A stretch of 64,000 nucleotides of DNA from Candidatus Bathyarchaeota archaeon (GCA_026014545.1 JAOZIH010000007.1:32793-96792); one strand, 5' to 3'. Counted from the first letter of the stretch, positions 9,761 to 18,591 are shown. Translations and numbers: made by a program. The notes: generated from the sequence alone by a model not told the origin.

Positions 9761-10344
9761 CGTGAGGACTGCGCAATGCGTTCTATCTCGTGCCGTTTAG
9801 ACACGGCGACGCTTTTGATGTCATTGTTTGCTGCGAGAATAAGCTCATCTGCAAGCGCCTCTTGTATGCTGCGTGGACTGTTAATTGAAGCAGCACGTGC
9901 GGCCTCGGTGATGTGACGCAATGCCAAGTCTATGCGACGTTGCGGCGAAACATCCACACTTAAGTGGTAAACAACTCCACCGTAGCTTATCCTTGTCGTG
10001 TCTTCGCATGGCGCACTGTTTTCTACTGCTCGAACAAGCACCTCTATTGGGTTTCTGCCTGTGCGCAAGTGGATTATTTCGAAGGCTTGTTTGACTATGT
10101 TGGTTGTCTTAGCTTTTTTACCCGCATTCTTTCCAGGCCGCATAAAGTCGTTGATTAGCCGCTCAACTATGTTGACGTTTGCTTTTCTGAAGCGCTGGTG
10201 CTCGTGGCGCCCCATGCTGTGCGGCACAACCATCGGGGTTAAATTCAAATAGCGCTTTAAGCCTGGATCTTTAACCTCTATGCCCTCAAAAGACCATTTC
10301 TGGAAAAGTTTTATTTCCTTCTTTTCTGTGCTCACATTGCTCAC
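9757..10344 (-). CDS. rps7: 30S ribosomal protein S7
   Basis: 195 aa, archaeal/eukaryotic length. It is a primary 16S rRNA-binding protein of the small-subunit head. Recognisable stretches are [33 protein letters not shown] and [13 protein letters not shown]; the end, [20 protein letters not shown], is diagnostic. The start overlaps the S12 stop by 4 nt (ATGA-type coupling), so rps12-rps7 is a translationally coupled pair. The usual following EF-2 gene is not here. Confidence 0.97.
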   Translation of the reverse strand: MSNVSTEKKEIKLFQKWSFEGIEVKDPGLKRYLNLTPMVVPHSMGRHEHQRFRKANVNIVERLINDFMRPGKNAGKKAKTTNIVKQAFEIIHLRTGRNPIEVLVRAVENSAPCEDTTRISYGGVVYHLSVDVSPQRRIDLALRHITEAARAASINSPRSIQEALADELILAANNDIKSVAVSKRHEIERIAQSSR

Positions 10345-10781
10345 CGTGCCGGCTTCTGTTTGCGTCCATAGACAAGTTCTTTCAGTGATACGCCGTTTAC
10401 CATGATGACTTTGTAGCGGACACCTGGGATGTCGCCCATGGCTCCGCCTCTTGTACCGCCTATACCTTCAACGATCACTTCATCATGTTCATCTATAACG
10501 TTGAGCGCGCCGTCTCCTGGCAGGAAAGCCGTTATCACACGGCCATTCTTGATGAGCTGGGTTCTAACACATTTGCGGATGGCGCTGTTAGGTTGCTTAC
10601 TTTCAACACCCACTTTTTCTAACACTATGCCTCTGCTCATCGGAGCACCCTGCAGTGGGTCAACTTTCTCGTCTAAGCGAAGCATGCGGCGGTTATAGTA
10701 ACGATCTGACCAGCGGAAGTTTTTCCGCTTCCTTTTTAACTGTCTTGCGGCGAACTCGCCTCTTGGAGACTTGGAACCCAT
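10341..10781 (-). CDS. rps12: 30S ribosomal protein S12
   Basis: 146 aa from the ATG at 10781. It is a decoding-centre protein. [20 protein letters not shown] and [11 protein letters not shown] are classical S12 text, and [10 protein letters not shown] closes the chain. I chose this start because archaeal S12 begins around [15 protein letters not shown] and because a TATA box lies about 45 nt upstream with an AGAGGAT Shine-Dalgarno site. The same frame stays open for 57 further codons upstream, but that part lies across the promoter and contains a repeated sequence (see repeat entry), so it is unlikely to be translated. Confidence 0.96.
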   Translation of the reverse strand: MGSKSPRGEFAARQLKRKRKNFRWSDRYYNRRMLRLDEKVDPLQGAPMSRGIVLEKVGVESKQPNSAIRKCVRTQLIKNGRVITAFLPGDGALNVIDEHDEVIVEGIGGTRGGAMGDIPGVRYKVIMVNGVSLKELVYGRKQKPAR

Positions 10782-10821
10782 TCGACTATATCCTCTTTTG
10801 CACAGCATAAACACCAACACC

Positions 10822-10831
10822 GATATATAAA
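10822..10831 (-). promoter_or_regulatory. TATA box of rps12-rps7
   Basis: Reads TTTATATATC on the minus strand, centred about 45 nt before the rps12 ATG. This puts the transcription start near 10798, leaving a short leader with an AGAGGAT ribosome-binding site. It supports the internal Met as the true start. Confidence 0.55.
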
Positions 10832-10882
10832 CAAAACGAACCCTAGGCAGCGGTTCTTTTGAACAAGCAAAAATCTCGCGAA

Positions 10883-10928
10883 CATATTTGGCGGCTATTA
10901 GTGGTTCATTGCAGAAACCTATAGAGGG
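10883..10928 (-). repeat. 46-bp dispersed repeat, copy 1
   Basis: Read on the minus strand this 46-bp stretch is identical base for base to 63681-63726 on the plus strand. Similarity continues on the 5' side across a 3-nt length difference (a CCCCCC run here, CCC there). Both copies have an open frame across them that reads RP(P)[14 protein letters not shown]. It lies upstream of the rps12 promoter. Confidence 0.85.
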
Positions 10929-11101
10929 GGGTCTATCGCCATCGTCTTCCATAGACGATAATAATGGTGCTTTACGCTTTAAAAATCGACGATAAGTGCG
11001 GAATTGTTATTCTCGAATTTATTTTGGAAGGCCGATGTGTATATTGGATTCACATTTGTAATTCAGAAATATAAAATATTGAGTGGGGCTTCGTTTTTAT
11101 T

Positions 11102-11119
11102 CTAATTCAGACTCAGAAG
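11102..11119 (+). promoter_or_regulatory. Candidate operator, weak match to the archaellum-promoter motif
   Basis: CTAATTCAGACTCAGAAG matches 13 of 18 positions of the site found upstream of the arl operon at 21256-21273. It lies 9-26 nt before the ATG of the TrmB-like regulator, so it could be an autoregulatory site. This is the weakest of the four copies. Confidence 0.25.
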
Positions 11120-11128
11120 TGCTTCTTC

Positions 11129-12013
11129 ATGGAAACTTTCCCAGAGGAACCTCAGCAAATCACACTGCAAGACGAAAACATCGATTACTGGACGTTTATC
11201 CAGAAAGAATCCGTCAAATCCATCGAGGAGATTGAAACCATACTTCAAGATCTTGGGCTTTCTAAAAATGAAATTCAAGTTTATTTGTATCTTGCTCTTT
11301 ACAATGAACGAAAAGCAAGCGAAATTTCTAAGGCACTACATCTACATAGAACTAATACTTACCAAATACTGCGCGATTTAGAGAAGAAAGGTATAGTTTC
11401 ATCGCGTCTCGAAAAACCATTAAAATTCGTTGCTACACCATTTGAAAAAGCCATTGACACACTTATTGAAGCGAAGAAACTAAATCTGCAAACATTAGAA
11501 AGAAAAAAGAAAAATCTGGTCAACGTGTGGCTGTCTCTTCCTAAACCCAAAATTGAAAGCAGCCAGAAAGAAATTTTCCAAATACTCGAAGGAGAAGAGC
11601 AGGTAACCCTAAAAATGGCAGAAGCCATTCAAAACGCGCAAAACGAAATTGCCCTCTTTATCTCCGAAAATGACATGGTTCCATTTTATAACGCAGGGCT
11701 ACTAGAACCGCTTCAGAAAAATTCAAGTCTTGATGTTAAGCTATTAACAGATAACTCGCCCAAAGCTCGTTTTTTCGTGGAAAAATTGCGACTGCAAAAT
11801 AAGCGTTATGCATCGACGGAAATCAACTCTATTCCCACCTTTGCTTTAATAGATCGCAGCTGCCTGATTTTTCTGATTAAATGCTTCGCTGAAAAAAGTG
11901 GCAAGAGAGCTGCGCAGCCGGGAATTTCTGCTTTATGGACAAATTATGAAGCATTCATTAAAGCGTTAAGCGCGCTATTTACTCAGTTATGGAACGGCGG
12001 GAACAAAACCTGA
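11129..12013 (+). CDS. TrmB-family transcriptional regulator
   Basis: 294 aa. The N-terminal winged helix (about residues 35-105) reads LQDLGLSKNEIQVYLYLALYN, ASEISKALHLHRTNTY and ILRDLEKKGIV, the hallmark of TrmB. A coiled stretch (ALIEAKKLNLQTLERKKKNL) links to a C-terminal domain that resembles the TrmB/phospholipase-D-like effector half (EGEEQVTLKMAEAIQNAQNEI). It faces the archaellin cluster tail to tail and is the only regulator next to it. Together with the shared promoter motif this makes it a candidate archaellum regulator; that link is inference. Confidence 0.85.
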   Translation: METFPEEPQQITLQDENIDYWTFIQKESVKSIEEIETILQDLGLSKNEIQVYLYLALYNERKASEISKALHLHRTNTYQILRDLEKKGIVSSRLEKPLKFVATPFEKAIDTLIEAKKLNLQTLERKKKNLVNVWLSLPKPKIESSQKEIFQILEGEEQVTLKMAEAIQNAQNEIALFISENDMVPFYNAGLLEPLQKNSSLDVKLLTDNSPKARFFVEKLRLQNKRYASTEINSIPTFALIDRSCLIFLIKCFAEKSGKRAAQPGISALWTNYEAFIKALSALFTQLWNGGNKT

Positions 12014-12088
12014 CGCAAGAAGTAAAAGCATGAATGAAAGATAAGTTTTGGCTTCAAAAAGGAGAGCATAAAAAAGAAGGGATGGGTG

Positions 12089-12730
12089 TTAGCCTAAATC
12101 AATGAATGAGTTTGCTGGCATACCACCCGGAGCTGTTCGCACCACAGTCAAGGCCGCGCCTTTCGGCGTTCTGACCTCCACTTTCACAGTCTCGTAATCG
12201 CCAACCATGCCGTCAGTCGAGTTTGAAGCCAACCGTATCATCAAGAAGGCTTTCTCGTTGGATTCCAATACCGTATCACCGTCGCCATTGTAAATTGCAA
12301 ATTTAGCTTGCGTATCTGCCAAAGCTAATGAGCTGTTCAGTGCATCCCAACTTGTGCTGCTTGCCGTTGCTGCACCTTGGTAGATGTTGAGGTAAGTCGC
12401 GTTCGGCAAGTAAACCGAGACTATGATTGACTCGTTTTTGAGATCGACAGAAGCCTTCCCAGCCGATAGCTTTACGGGAATAAGCAAATAGAGTATTTCG
12501 CTTGAGCTTGTGTTTGTCTTCGCCGTCACGACGCCGTCGAGCTGCAGAGCCGTCAATGACTCCTCAAGTCCTGTTTGCATTGTTTCCTTGGTTTTTTGTG
12601 TGGTGTAGAAGCCCATGTTGATGACTACGTAGCTTAGTGCGGCGGCGATTATTATGAAGGCTATCAGCACTATAGCCGCCTCAACGCCTACAATTCCCCG
12701 CCTGCTTTTAGAAAGTTTCTTGAGGATCAT
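12089..12730 (-). CDS. arlB: Archaellin, type A (downstream copy)
   Basis: 213 aa filament subunit. The class III signal peptide is short and basic (MILKKLSKSRRG) and is followed by the hydrophobic N-terminal helix IVGVEAAIVLIAFIIIAAAL that packs the filament core; cleavage by the prepilin-type peptidase is expected after the RRG. The globular part includes DGDTVLESNEKAFLMI, a likely Ca-binding or sheet element shared by all four archaellins here. Its 5' end is identical over 94 bp to the other type A gene (13605-14279). It starts immediately after the stop of the preceding type B gene. Confidence 0.93.
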   Translation of the reverse strand: MILKKLSKSRRGIVGVEAAIVLIAFIIIAAALSYVVINMGFYTTQKTKETMQTGLEESLTALQLDGVVTAKTNTSSSEILYLLIPVKLSAGKASVDLKNESIIVSVYLPNATYLNIYQGAATASSTSWDALNSSLALADTQAKFAIYNGDGDTVLESNEKAFLMIRLASNSTDGMVGDYETVKVEVRTPKGAALTVVRTAPGGMPANSFIDLG

Positions 12731-13369
12731 TTACACGTTCACCCAGGTGTCTTTTGGCATTGATTCTGGAATAGTGAACTCTAGCGACAGCGGCGCTGTT
12801 TTCTCTAATCGTATCTCAATGTTTATCTGTGCTCTCACAGTAGCAGCATTTGCACTGCCGAGTTTTATAAGGAGAAAGCCCTTTTCGTTTGAGTCTAATG
12901 TTTCGTCGCCATTGCTATTCTGAATGAAAAGCATGGCGCTGTTATCAGTAGGAACCGCGGATAGCAGTGCTGTGAAATTCTGGCCAGTGGGGTCCAAAGT
13001 GCTGTTCACGCCTTTGTACACGTTTGCCCAGGCATTTGCGCCTACCTTCAGCGTTACAACAGTCGTGTTCTGCCACATGGCGACATACTTAACGCCGTAG
13101 GCCTTCAAGGGGATGAGCAAACCTGTCACGTTGGCGCCGTCAGTTGATGTTTTCACGAATATTGTTCCATCAACTGCAAGTGGTGTGCTTGCTTGTTTTA
13201 GTCCTTCCTGTATTACGGTTTTGCCGCGTTCGGTTGCGAATACGCCCTGGTTGATGACCATGAAGCTGAAGACTGCGGCGATTATAACGAAGGCTATGAG
13301 GATTATGGCTGCCTCTAAGCCGACTATGGCGCGCTTTTGCTTTGCAAAGTTTCTCAGTTTGCTGTTCAT
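12731..13369 (-). CDS. arlB: Archaellin, type B (downstream copy)
   Basis: 212 aa. The leader MNSKLRNFAKQKRA precedes the core helix IVGLEAAIILIAFVIIAAVF. Type B archaellins here share VNQGxxATERGKTVIQEGLKQAST after the helix, different from the type A wording. An AAAGGAGG Shine-Dalgarno site lies 9 nt before the ATG. A 235-bp spacer with TATA-like AT stretches and a copy of the archaellum motif lies upstream, so this pair may have its own promoter. The leader ends KRA rather than the KRG seen in the others; both are acceptable to archaeal prepilin peptidases. Confidence 0.92.
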   Translation of the reverse strand: MNSKLRNFAKQKRAIVGLEAAIILIAFVIIAAVFSFMVINQGVFATERGKTVIQEGLKQASTPLAVDGTIFVKTSTDGANVTGLLIPLKAYGVKYVAMWQNTTVVTLKVGANAWANVYKGVNSTLDPTGQNFTALLSAVPTDNSAMLFIQNSNGDETLDSNEKGFLLIKLGSANAATVRAQINIEIRLEKTAPLSLEFTIPESMPKDTWVNV

Positions 13370-13496
13370 TTTCTATTTCCTCCTTTGAGGCGTGTTAGCG
13401 TTTTAGGGGCGATGTTTATATTAAAACTTATGAAATGCTAATTTGAATCACTAAAATTTGTAATTTTGATTCGAATTTATATAAAAATAACAGAAT

Positions 13497-13514
13497 TAAA
13501 TTCTAAATCTGAAC
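13497..13514 (-). promoter_or_regulatory. Candidate archaellum operator, copy 2
   Basis: On the plus strand it reads TAAATTCTAAATCTGAAC, matching 14 of 18 positions of the site before arlCDE. It lies about 130 nt upstream of the downstream type B archaellin start. The surrounding spacer (13370-13604) otherwise holds only AT-rich promoter-like sequence. Confidence 0.35.
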
Positions 13515-13604
13515 AAGAAGATTCATCAGCCGCAAAACACAACCCAGCAATTTCAGCCTTAACAAACCTGAACGCTATAAAAATAGAAAAAGGAGGAGAG
13601 AATG

Positions 13605-14279
13605 TCATCCCAAGCTAACATAAGATTGCGGAAGCATACCGCCAGGAGCCATTCTTTCAATTGTTAACGCTGCACCTTTTGCACCCTTAATCTCAATTGT
13701 AATGATCTCATAGTCCGCAAGAGTGTGCTGCCCGCCGCCAGGTGGACTTTCATCCAAGTGGATCACGAAGAAAGCTTTCTCCGTAGTTTCCAGCACCGTG
13801 TCTCCGTCATCATTATAGATTATGCCCATGGCGTAGTCTTTCTCTACGCTACTTGCGAACAGCGTAGTCATGTTAGCCAGCACTTTTTCTAGATTGACTG
13901 GATCAGCGCCGTATATAGTCTCATTAAACACCCCTCGGTAAATATTTAGCAGCGTAGCATTCGGCAAGTACGCAGTCAATGCAAGCGTTCCATTCTTCAA
14001 GTCCATCGCAGCCCTTCCAGCGGAAAGCTTAACCGGAAACACTATCCATTCGATATGCCCGTTTCCGTCAGTTTTTGCCGTAACCACGCCGTCCAGTTGC
14101 AGCGCATTTAGCGATTCCTCTAGACCTGAAGCCATTGCATCTCTTGTTTTTTGTGTGGTGTAGAAGCCCATGTTGATGACTACGTAGCTTAGTGCGGCGG
14201 CGATTATTATGAAGGCTATCAGCACTATAGCCGCCTCAATTCCAACGATACCTCGCTTGTTTTTCAATAACTTCCACAT
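13605..14279 (-). CDS. arlB: Archaellin, type A (upstream copy)
   Basis: 224 aa. The leader MWKLLKNKRG precedes the core helix IVGIEAAIVLIAFIIIAAAL. It then follows the type A path (YVVINMGFYTTQKTRDAMAS, then ALQLDGVVTAKTD) and has NDDGDTVLETTEKAFFVI in the globular domain. It starts 12 nt after the stop of the zinc-ribbon type B archaellin. The first third of the gene is nearly identical to the downstream type A copy, whereas the surface-exposed middle differs, including an insertion. This is the usual pattern for archaellin paralogues that are kept together. Confidence 0.93.
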   Translation of the reverse strand: MWKLLKNKRGIVGIEAAIVLIAFIIIAAALSYVVINMGFYTTQKTRDAMASGLEESLNALQLDGVVTAKTDGNGHIEWIVFPVKLSAGRAAMDLKNGTLALTAYLPNATLLNIYRGVFNETIYGADPVNLEKVLANMTTLFASSVEKDYAMGIIYNDDGDTVLETTEKAFFVIHLDESPPGGGQHTLADYEIITIEIKGAKGAALTIERMAPGGMLPQSYVSLG

Positions 14280-14291
14280 GCTTTTTCACCT

Positions 14292-15170
14292 CTAAGCGAC
14301 AGGCACATAATTATTCGCAGGCATAGATGCAGGCACTGATAATTCAATTGAAAGCGTTGCGCTTGTCTCAAGCCGTATCTCAATGTTTATCTGCGTTCTA
14401 GCTGAAGCGGCAGCATCCGGCGCTAGTCCTATCAGCAGAAATCCTTTTTCGCCTGTGTCTAATGCCTCGTCACCGTTGCTGTTTACTATTGCGAGAACAA
14501 CTCCTGTTGTGAGGCCTTTGCTATGGCCGTTGCTGTATGTCTCATTTACATAGACATTGCAAGGTTGGCCGGTCACTGTTTGATTGGCTAATTGGAAGCC
14601 TGCAAAGTCATCGAATTCTTTGCCTGTTGGGTCATACGTTAAGGTGGTTGCGTTATAGGCTGCGCCGTTTGGGTAGCCAACGTATAGCACGCCTAAGTAC
14701 GCGTTTGCCCAGGCTCTTTCGCCTACTCTCAGAACTACGACTGTCTGGTTTCTGCCTGCGGGTACATATTTCACGCCGAAAGCTTTGACAGGAATAACGA
14801 TAAGATCCACTTTCGTGCCGTCAGGTGTTGTGCGCATGAAAGCCGTGCCATCTATTGTTAATGGTGTGCTTGCTTGTTTTAGTCCTTCCTGTATTACGGT
14901 TTTGCCGCGTTCGGTTGCGTAAAGTCCCTGGTTTACAACCATGAAGCTGAAGGCGGCGGCGATTATAACGAAGGCTATGAGCACTATGGCTGCTTCTAGA
15001 CCTATGATGCCTCGCTTTTGGTATGCAAAGTTTTCGATTAGGTATGCTCTTTGCTGTGTGTTGCGGATTTTTTGGTTGCATGAAGGGCAAGTGACCATTC
15101 TTAGTTTTGATTTTGTGTGCCAGTAGTATCCGCATTTGTTGCATTTTATGTTTGGTTTTTGTCTTTTCAT
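14292..15170 (-). CDS. arlB: Archaellin, type B, with zinc ribbon before the leader
   Basis: 292 aa, the first gene of the archaellin group. The archaellin core is KRG followed by IIGLEAAIVLIAFVIIAAAF. In front of it are about 54 residues instead of the usual 10-15, and these hold a four-cysteine zinc ribbon: C10NKC13 and C28PSC31, with WHTKSKLRMV between. No ATG, GTG or TTG codon was found between residue 25 and the cleavage site, so the long leader is not a simple start error. A GAGGAAG Shine-Dalgarno site precedes the chosen ATG. The domain either leaves with the leader on processing or keeps the protein unprocessed. The extra length in the globular domain (about residues 180-215) is also not seen in the other type B copy. 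Confidence 0.85.
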   Translation of the reverse strand: MKRQKPNIKCNKCGYYWHTKSKLRMVTCPSCNQKIRNTQQRAYLIENFAYQKRGIIGLEAAIVLIAFVIIAAAFSFMVVNQGLYATERGKTVIQEGLKQASTPLTIDGTAFMRTTPDGTKVDLIVIPVKAFGVKYVPAGRNQTVVVLRVGERAWANAYLGVLYVGYPNGAAYNATTLTYDPTGKEFDDFAGFQLANQTVTGQPCNVYVNETYSNGHSKGLTTGVVLAIVNSNGDEALDTGEKGFLLIGLAPDAAASARTQINIEIRLETSATLSIELSVPASMPANNYVPVA

Positions 15171-15355
15171 TTCTGCTACTTCCTCTACTTAGACTACTAC
15201 TACTTACACTGAATATGTATTGTGTATTAAGATTTAATAAACATTCTTGGATAATCCGAATCAGAACACAAATAAATTAAAAATTCACCAAAACCACAAA
15301 AAACCTTTGCAAAAAATACACAAAACCAACTAAATTTACATCAACAAAAGCAAGA
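15171..15355 (-). promoter_or_regulatory. Promoter region of the archaellin group
   Basis: Spacer between arlJ and the first archaellin. It has a TATA-like TTAATACACAATACAT stretch before the archaellin ATG and one copy of the archaellum motif at 15251-15267 (ATAATCCGAATCAGAAC). The remainder is A-rich and featureless. Confidence 0.4.
15251..15267 (-). promoter_or_regulatory. Candidate archaellum operator, copy 3
   Basis: ATAATCCGAATCAGAAC (plus-strand reading) aligns with CTAATTCGAATTCTGAAC of the arlCDE promoter with one gap and about three mismatches. It lies about 80-100 nt before the first archaellin ATG, a distance like that in the arlCDE promoter. Confidence 0.4.
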
Positions 15356-16999
15356 CTACACCGGCAACTCTAAACTCGGCATCGAACCCAACACGCTCTG
15401 TATCAAAGCACGACCAACCATCCACGTGAACCCACTTAATATCAAAAGCAACCCAAAATTCAAAAAGAAAGTACCCCAATATCCAGCTGAAACCTCTTTA
15501 ACAATCAAAGCATTAGCCAAAGCCATAACAAAAACCACAACTATGTTACCTGCCTCAATTATCGCCATCGGTATCTCATTAAAACCAAAATACGGCAAGT
15601 TAATCAAATATTGAGACATAAAACCAGCCAACACCTCCAAAATGACTAACAAAACCACCGTCATAGGCTGCATAACCAAAACCAACGTCTGAAAACTCTT
15701 CGCAACAGCATCCCGCATCTTCCTAAACTCCAGAAACTTCACCACGCGATTTCCCAATGCATTACCTATCACAAGCGCATTGGCACCTCTATTCAAAGAA
15801 TCAAGCAATATCTTGTTACTCATATGCACCTGATAAGACGCCGCTTCTGAAGAAAGCGTTTCCAGCGCCTGCTCATGGTTTATTCCCAACTTAACTCTCG
15901 CCAATGCTTCTTTAACAAGTTTACGAAGAGGTCCCAGCTCCATGTAAAGAATATACGAAAGAGACGCCTTCAAATCGGCGGTAGAAGCCAGATTCTCTCC
16001 TAAAGCCTTCAAAAAAGTCGGATAATTCTTATTGATTTTATTAACATACTTCTCAAGCATGTAACCAAAAATCCCCGGAATGAGCGTACCAAAGCCAAGC
16101 ACTATGAAAGCGATAGGCGGTCCCATGGCAAAGTAAAGGAAAAACGCAAGCACCGCCGAAGACGGAACAGTGGCTAAAGCGCCCCATCTAAGCAGAGAAT
16201 ACAGTTTTGGAGGGTACTTCCCTATATAGATAAGTTGTTCTTTAGGTGATGCGGATCTGAAAAGAAAGTACATCATTACTGTAGCTAAAATCGCAATCAA
16301 ATACCCGAAAACTATCGCGCTTGGATCGATCATGAAAACAGTCATAATAACTAAAGTCATAATCAAGAAAACTGTGATGCTCTGAAAAGTCGTAAAGATT
16401 CCGCCAAGAGTCTTTAAAGTTTCAATCGCACGCGTATAGTAACCCGAATACTCCTCCATAAGCATAGAAGCCTCCATTTCCAAGTATCCCCGAGGCTCAA
16501 CACTCGAAAACACGTTTGTACAACGAACAAGAATATCCTTAAGCGGTGACTTAACGGTCTCAGCCACATGCGCCGTTGCCTTCGTAAGTCCAAACCCGAA
16601 ATCCTTCGCCAAGTTCCGTATTCTCCTGAAGACTCTGCTGTAAAAACCATATTCCCTATTATCAGCGATCACGTTCACTAAATCCGATGGCGACGTTTCA
16701 CCAAGCGACAAACCATACATGTGAAAAATGGCGGTTGTAAGCATATAATCAATTTTGGTCCTAAGCTGCTTCTTTGACACCCGCTTTAATAAAAATGAAA
16801 AGCCCACACCTATGAAAAGGCTAAGTAGTCCCTCCAATATTTTCTCGCACAGCAGATAGTATGCTGAGAAAAGTATGGATGGAATTAGAAGCAAAAAAAG
16901 CCTTTTAGAATCCGCTATTGCCAAGGAATCCTCATCTCTTTTACTTTCCGATGAACTTCCCATACTCCCTGATTCCGAACAGCAATTATAGTCTTCCAA
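15356..16999 (-). CDS. arlJ: Archaellum membrane platform protein ArlJ (FlaJ)
   Basis: Up to 547 aa. Polytopic membrane protein with two TadC/GspF-type domains separated by several long hydrophobic spans (FLIMTLVIMTVFMID, VFGYLIAILATVMMYFL, VLLVILEVLAGFMSQYL, ILSGFTWMVG). It anchors the ArlI motor and the filament base. The annotated ATG overlaps arlI by 85 nt. An internal ATG (16963) or a TTG at 16924, 7 nt upstream of the arlI stop, would shorten the overlap and give the usual N-terminus; the start is unsettled. It is the last gene of the arlCDE-G-F-H-I-J operon. Confidence 0.93.
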   Translation of the reverse strand: MEDYNCCSESGSMGSSSESKRDEDSLAIADSKRLFLLLIPSILFSAYYLLCEKILEGLLSLFIGVGFSFLLKRVSKKQLRTKIDYMLTTAIFHMYGLSLGETSPSDLVNVIADNREYGFYSRVFRRIRNLAKDFGFGLTKATAHVAETVKSPLKDILVRCTNVFSSVEPRGYLEMEASMLMEEYSGYYTRAIETLKTLGGIFTTFQSITVFLIMTLVIMTVFMIDPSAIVFGYLIAILATVMMYFLFRSASPKEQLIYIGKYPPKLYSLLRWGALATVPSSAVLAFFLYFAMGPPIAFIVLGFGTLIPGIFGYMLEKYVNKINKNYPTFLKALGENLASTADLKASLSYILYMELGPLRKLVKEALARVKLGINHEQALETLSSEAASYQVHMSNKILLDSLNRGANALVIGNALGNRVVKFLEFRKMRDAVAKSFQTLVLVMQPMTVVLLVILEVLAGFMSQYLINLPYFGFNEIPMAIIEAGNIVVVFVMALANALIVKEVSAGYWGTFFLNFGLLLILSGFTWMVGRALIQSVLGSMPSLELPV

Positions 17000-18585
17000 A
17001 CATCAGTAAATGAGGGAAAATTCTCTGCAAGAAAACTTAGTATCTCCGCCCTAGCCTTCAATTCATCATAAAGTTCCCGTAACCTCTCTTTTCCCCAACC
17101 TCTGAAAGCGAGGACTTTGTTCTCCAAATGATAGCTTGAACCCATAAAGCGAAATTGATCTACATCAGCATCATACATGAATATGGGCAAAAAGTTTAAT
17201 CGCCCTTCATCAGGCTCATAACCAATAATTTCGTTAATTGAAGTCATTCTACGAATGAACTTTTTTCCCCGCTCCATTCTAGCCTGAAAAATAGCCAAGT
17301 TCAATCCGTCTATATGCGTCTTCGGCACGTCAATCGGATGTGACGTAAGTCTTTGAAAAAGCTGCCCCAGCGTTCCTGCGTGCATTGTTGAAAGCACAGG
17401 ATGCCCGGTCTCGATGGCTTGAAAAGCTATTCTGCCCTCTTCTCCCCTTATCTCGCCAATAATGATATAGTCAGGTCTCTGCCTCAAAGCCGCTTTCAAC
17501 AAGTCAAACATTGTAACTGGCACGCCGGTGTGTAGTCGCGTAACTTCTCGTATCCAGTTTTTATGGTAAACACTTATTTCCGGCGTTTCTTCAATGCTAA
17601 TTATCTTTGAGTCAGAATCAATAAAACACGTAAGCGAATTCAACGTCGTTGTTTTACCTGAAGCAGTTTCTCCGCAAATTATCGCCGAGACGCCTATCTC
17701 AAAGAGCATCCACAAGTACGCCGCTAACTCCGCCGTAAACGTGTTCCACTTGATTAATTGCGCTACTGAAATGGGTTCTTTCGGAAACTTGCGCACAGTA
17801 AAGTTGCTTCCTCTTAGACTTATGTCCTCGCCAAAAACAATGTTCAGCCTTGAGCCATCCGGCAGATGAATGTCAATTATGGGGTGCATGTAGCTTAAAA
17901 CTTTCCCGTATCTTTCCGATATGCTTCGCAGCAAATTATCAATTTCCTTCTTCGAAACATTCACGCTTGTCTCCAAATGCCCAAACAGCTTATGATAAAC
18001 GAAAATGTTGCCTGCACCTGGAATGCTTATGTCCTCAAGCGCTGGATCAGCCAAAAAACCGTCTAAAAAGCCATGGCCAACTTTTTCTCGCAAGAAGTGA
18101 TATAGAAGAATTTTTTCATCTACTCCCCTAGGGAGCTTCACCATTTTACTTTTGATCGCGCGCTTAAAGAGGGCAGCCAAAATATTTTCTTTTTGCCCCT
18201 CATACTCTCTGTCCTCAACCAATCTCGCAACTGCCATCTCTATTTTGTCTAATAATTCGCGATCCGGCTTCGGAGGTTCTATCAGGGCATATTTGCTAAT
18301 TTCTCCGCCTACCGTGACATGTGCATAAATACCTAAACCCAAAGGATACATCACATTAGTTTCTTTCTCAATTTTTCCGGCGTCAAGATTCGGAACATAT
18401 TTTGGCGTTTCAGGCAAAGTGTTCAGATAATCCGCCAAGTACGGGTGCTCTTTCACCGCGCTCTCTAAGGTTTCGCAGACGGTTTTCTTAAAAGGCCACG
18501 GATCTTCTTTCACCTCAGTTTTGGGCGATTTGCTGTTAAAGCCAAATTTTTTAAGCGCTAAATCAAGTTTGCCTCTCATAAGCAT
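16915..18585 (-). CDS. arlI: Archaellum motor ATPase ArlI (FlaI)
   Basis: 556 aa secretion-superfamily hexameric ATPase that drives both assembly and rotation. Walker A is CGETASGKTTTLNS, the Asp box and Walker B region read RQRPDYIIIGEIRGEEG, and the His box is TGHPVLSTMHAGT. The N-terminal domain carries the family text VMYPLGLGIYAHVTVGGE and LREKVGHGFLDGFLADPALEDIS. It follows arlH by 6 nt and is overlapped by arlJ. No residue expected for activity is missing. Confidence 0.97.
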   Translation of the reverse strand: MLMRGKLDLALKKFGFNSKSPKTEVKEDPWPFKKTVCETLESAVKEHPYLADYLNTLPETPKYVPNLDAGKIEKETNVMYPLGLGIYAHVTVGGEISKYALIEPPKPDRELLDKIEMAVARLVEDREYEGQKENILAALFKRAIKSKMVKLPRGVDEKILLYHFLREKVGHGFLDGFLADPALEDISIPGAGNIFVYHKLFGHLETSVNVSKKEIDNLLRSISERYGKVLSYMHPIIDIHLPDGSRLNIVFGEDISLRGSNFTVRKFPKEPISVAQLIKWNTFTAELAAYLWMLFEIGVSAIICGETASGKTTTLNSLTCFIDSDSKIISIEETPEISVYHKNWIREVTRLHTGVPVTMFDLLKAALRQRPDYIIIGEIRGEEGRIAFQAIETGHPVLSTMHAGTLGQLFQRLTSHPIDVPKTHIDGLNLAIFQARMERGKKFIRRMTSINEIIGYEPDEGRLNFLPIFMYDADVDQFRFMGSSYHLENKVLAFRGWGKERLRELYDELKARAEILSFLAENFPSFTDVWKTIIAVRNQGVWEVHRKVKEMRIPWQ

Positions 18586-18591
18586 GTTCTC

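Noticed and set aside
10782..10952. Upstream extension of the rps12 reading frame (57 codons)
   Set aside because: It crosses the TATA box and ribosome site and contains the dispersed repeat; S12 starts normally at 10781.
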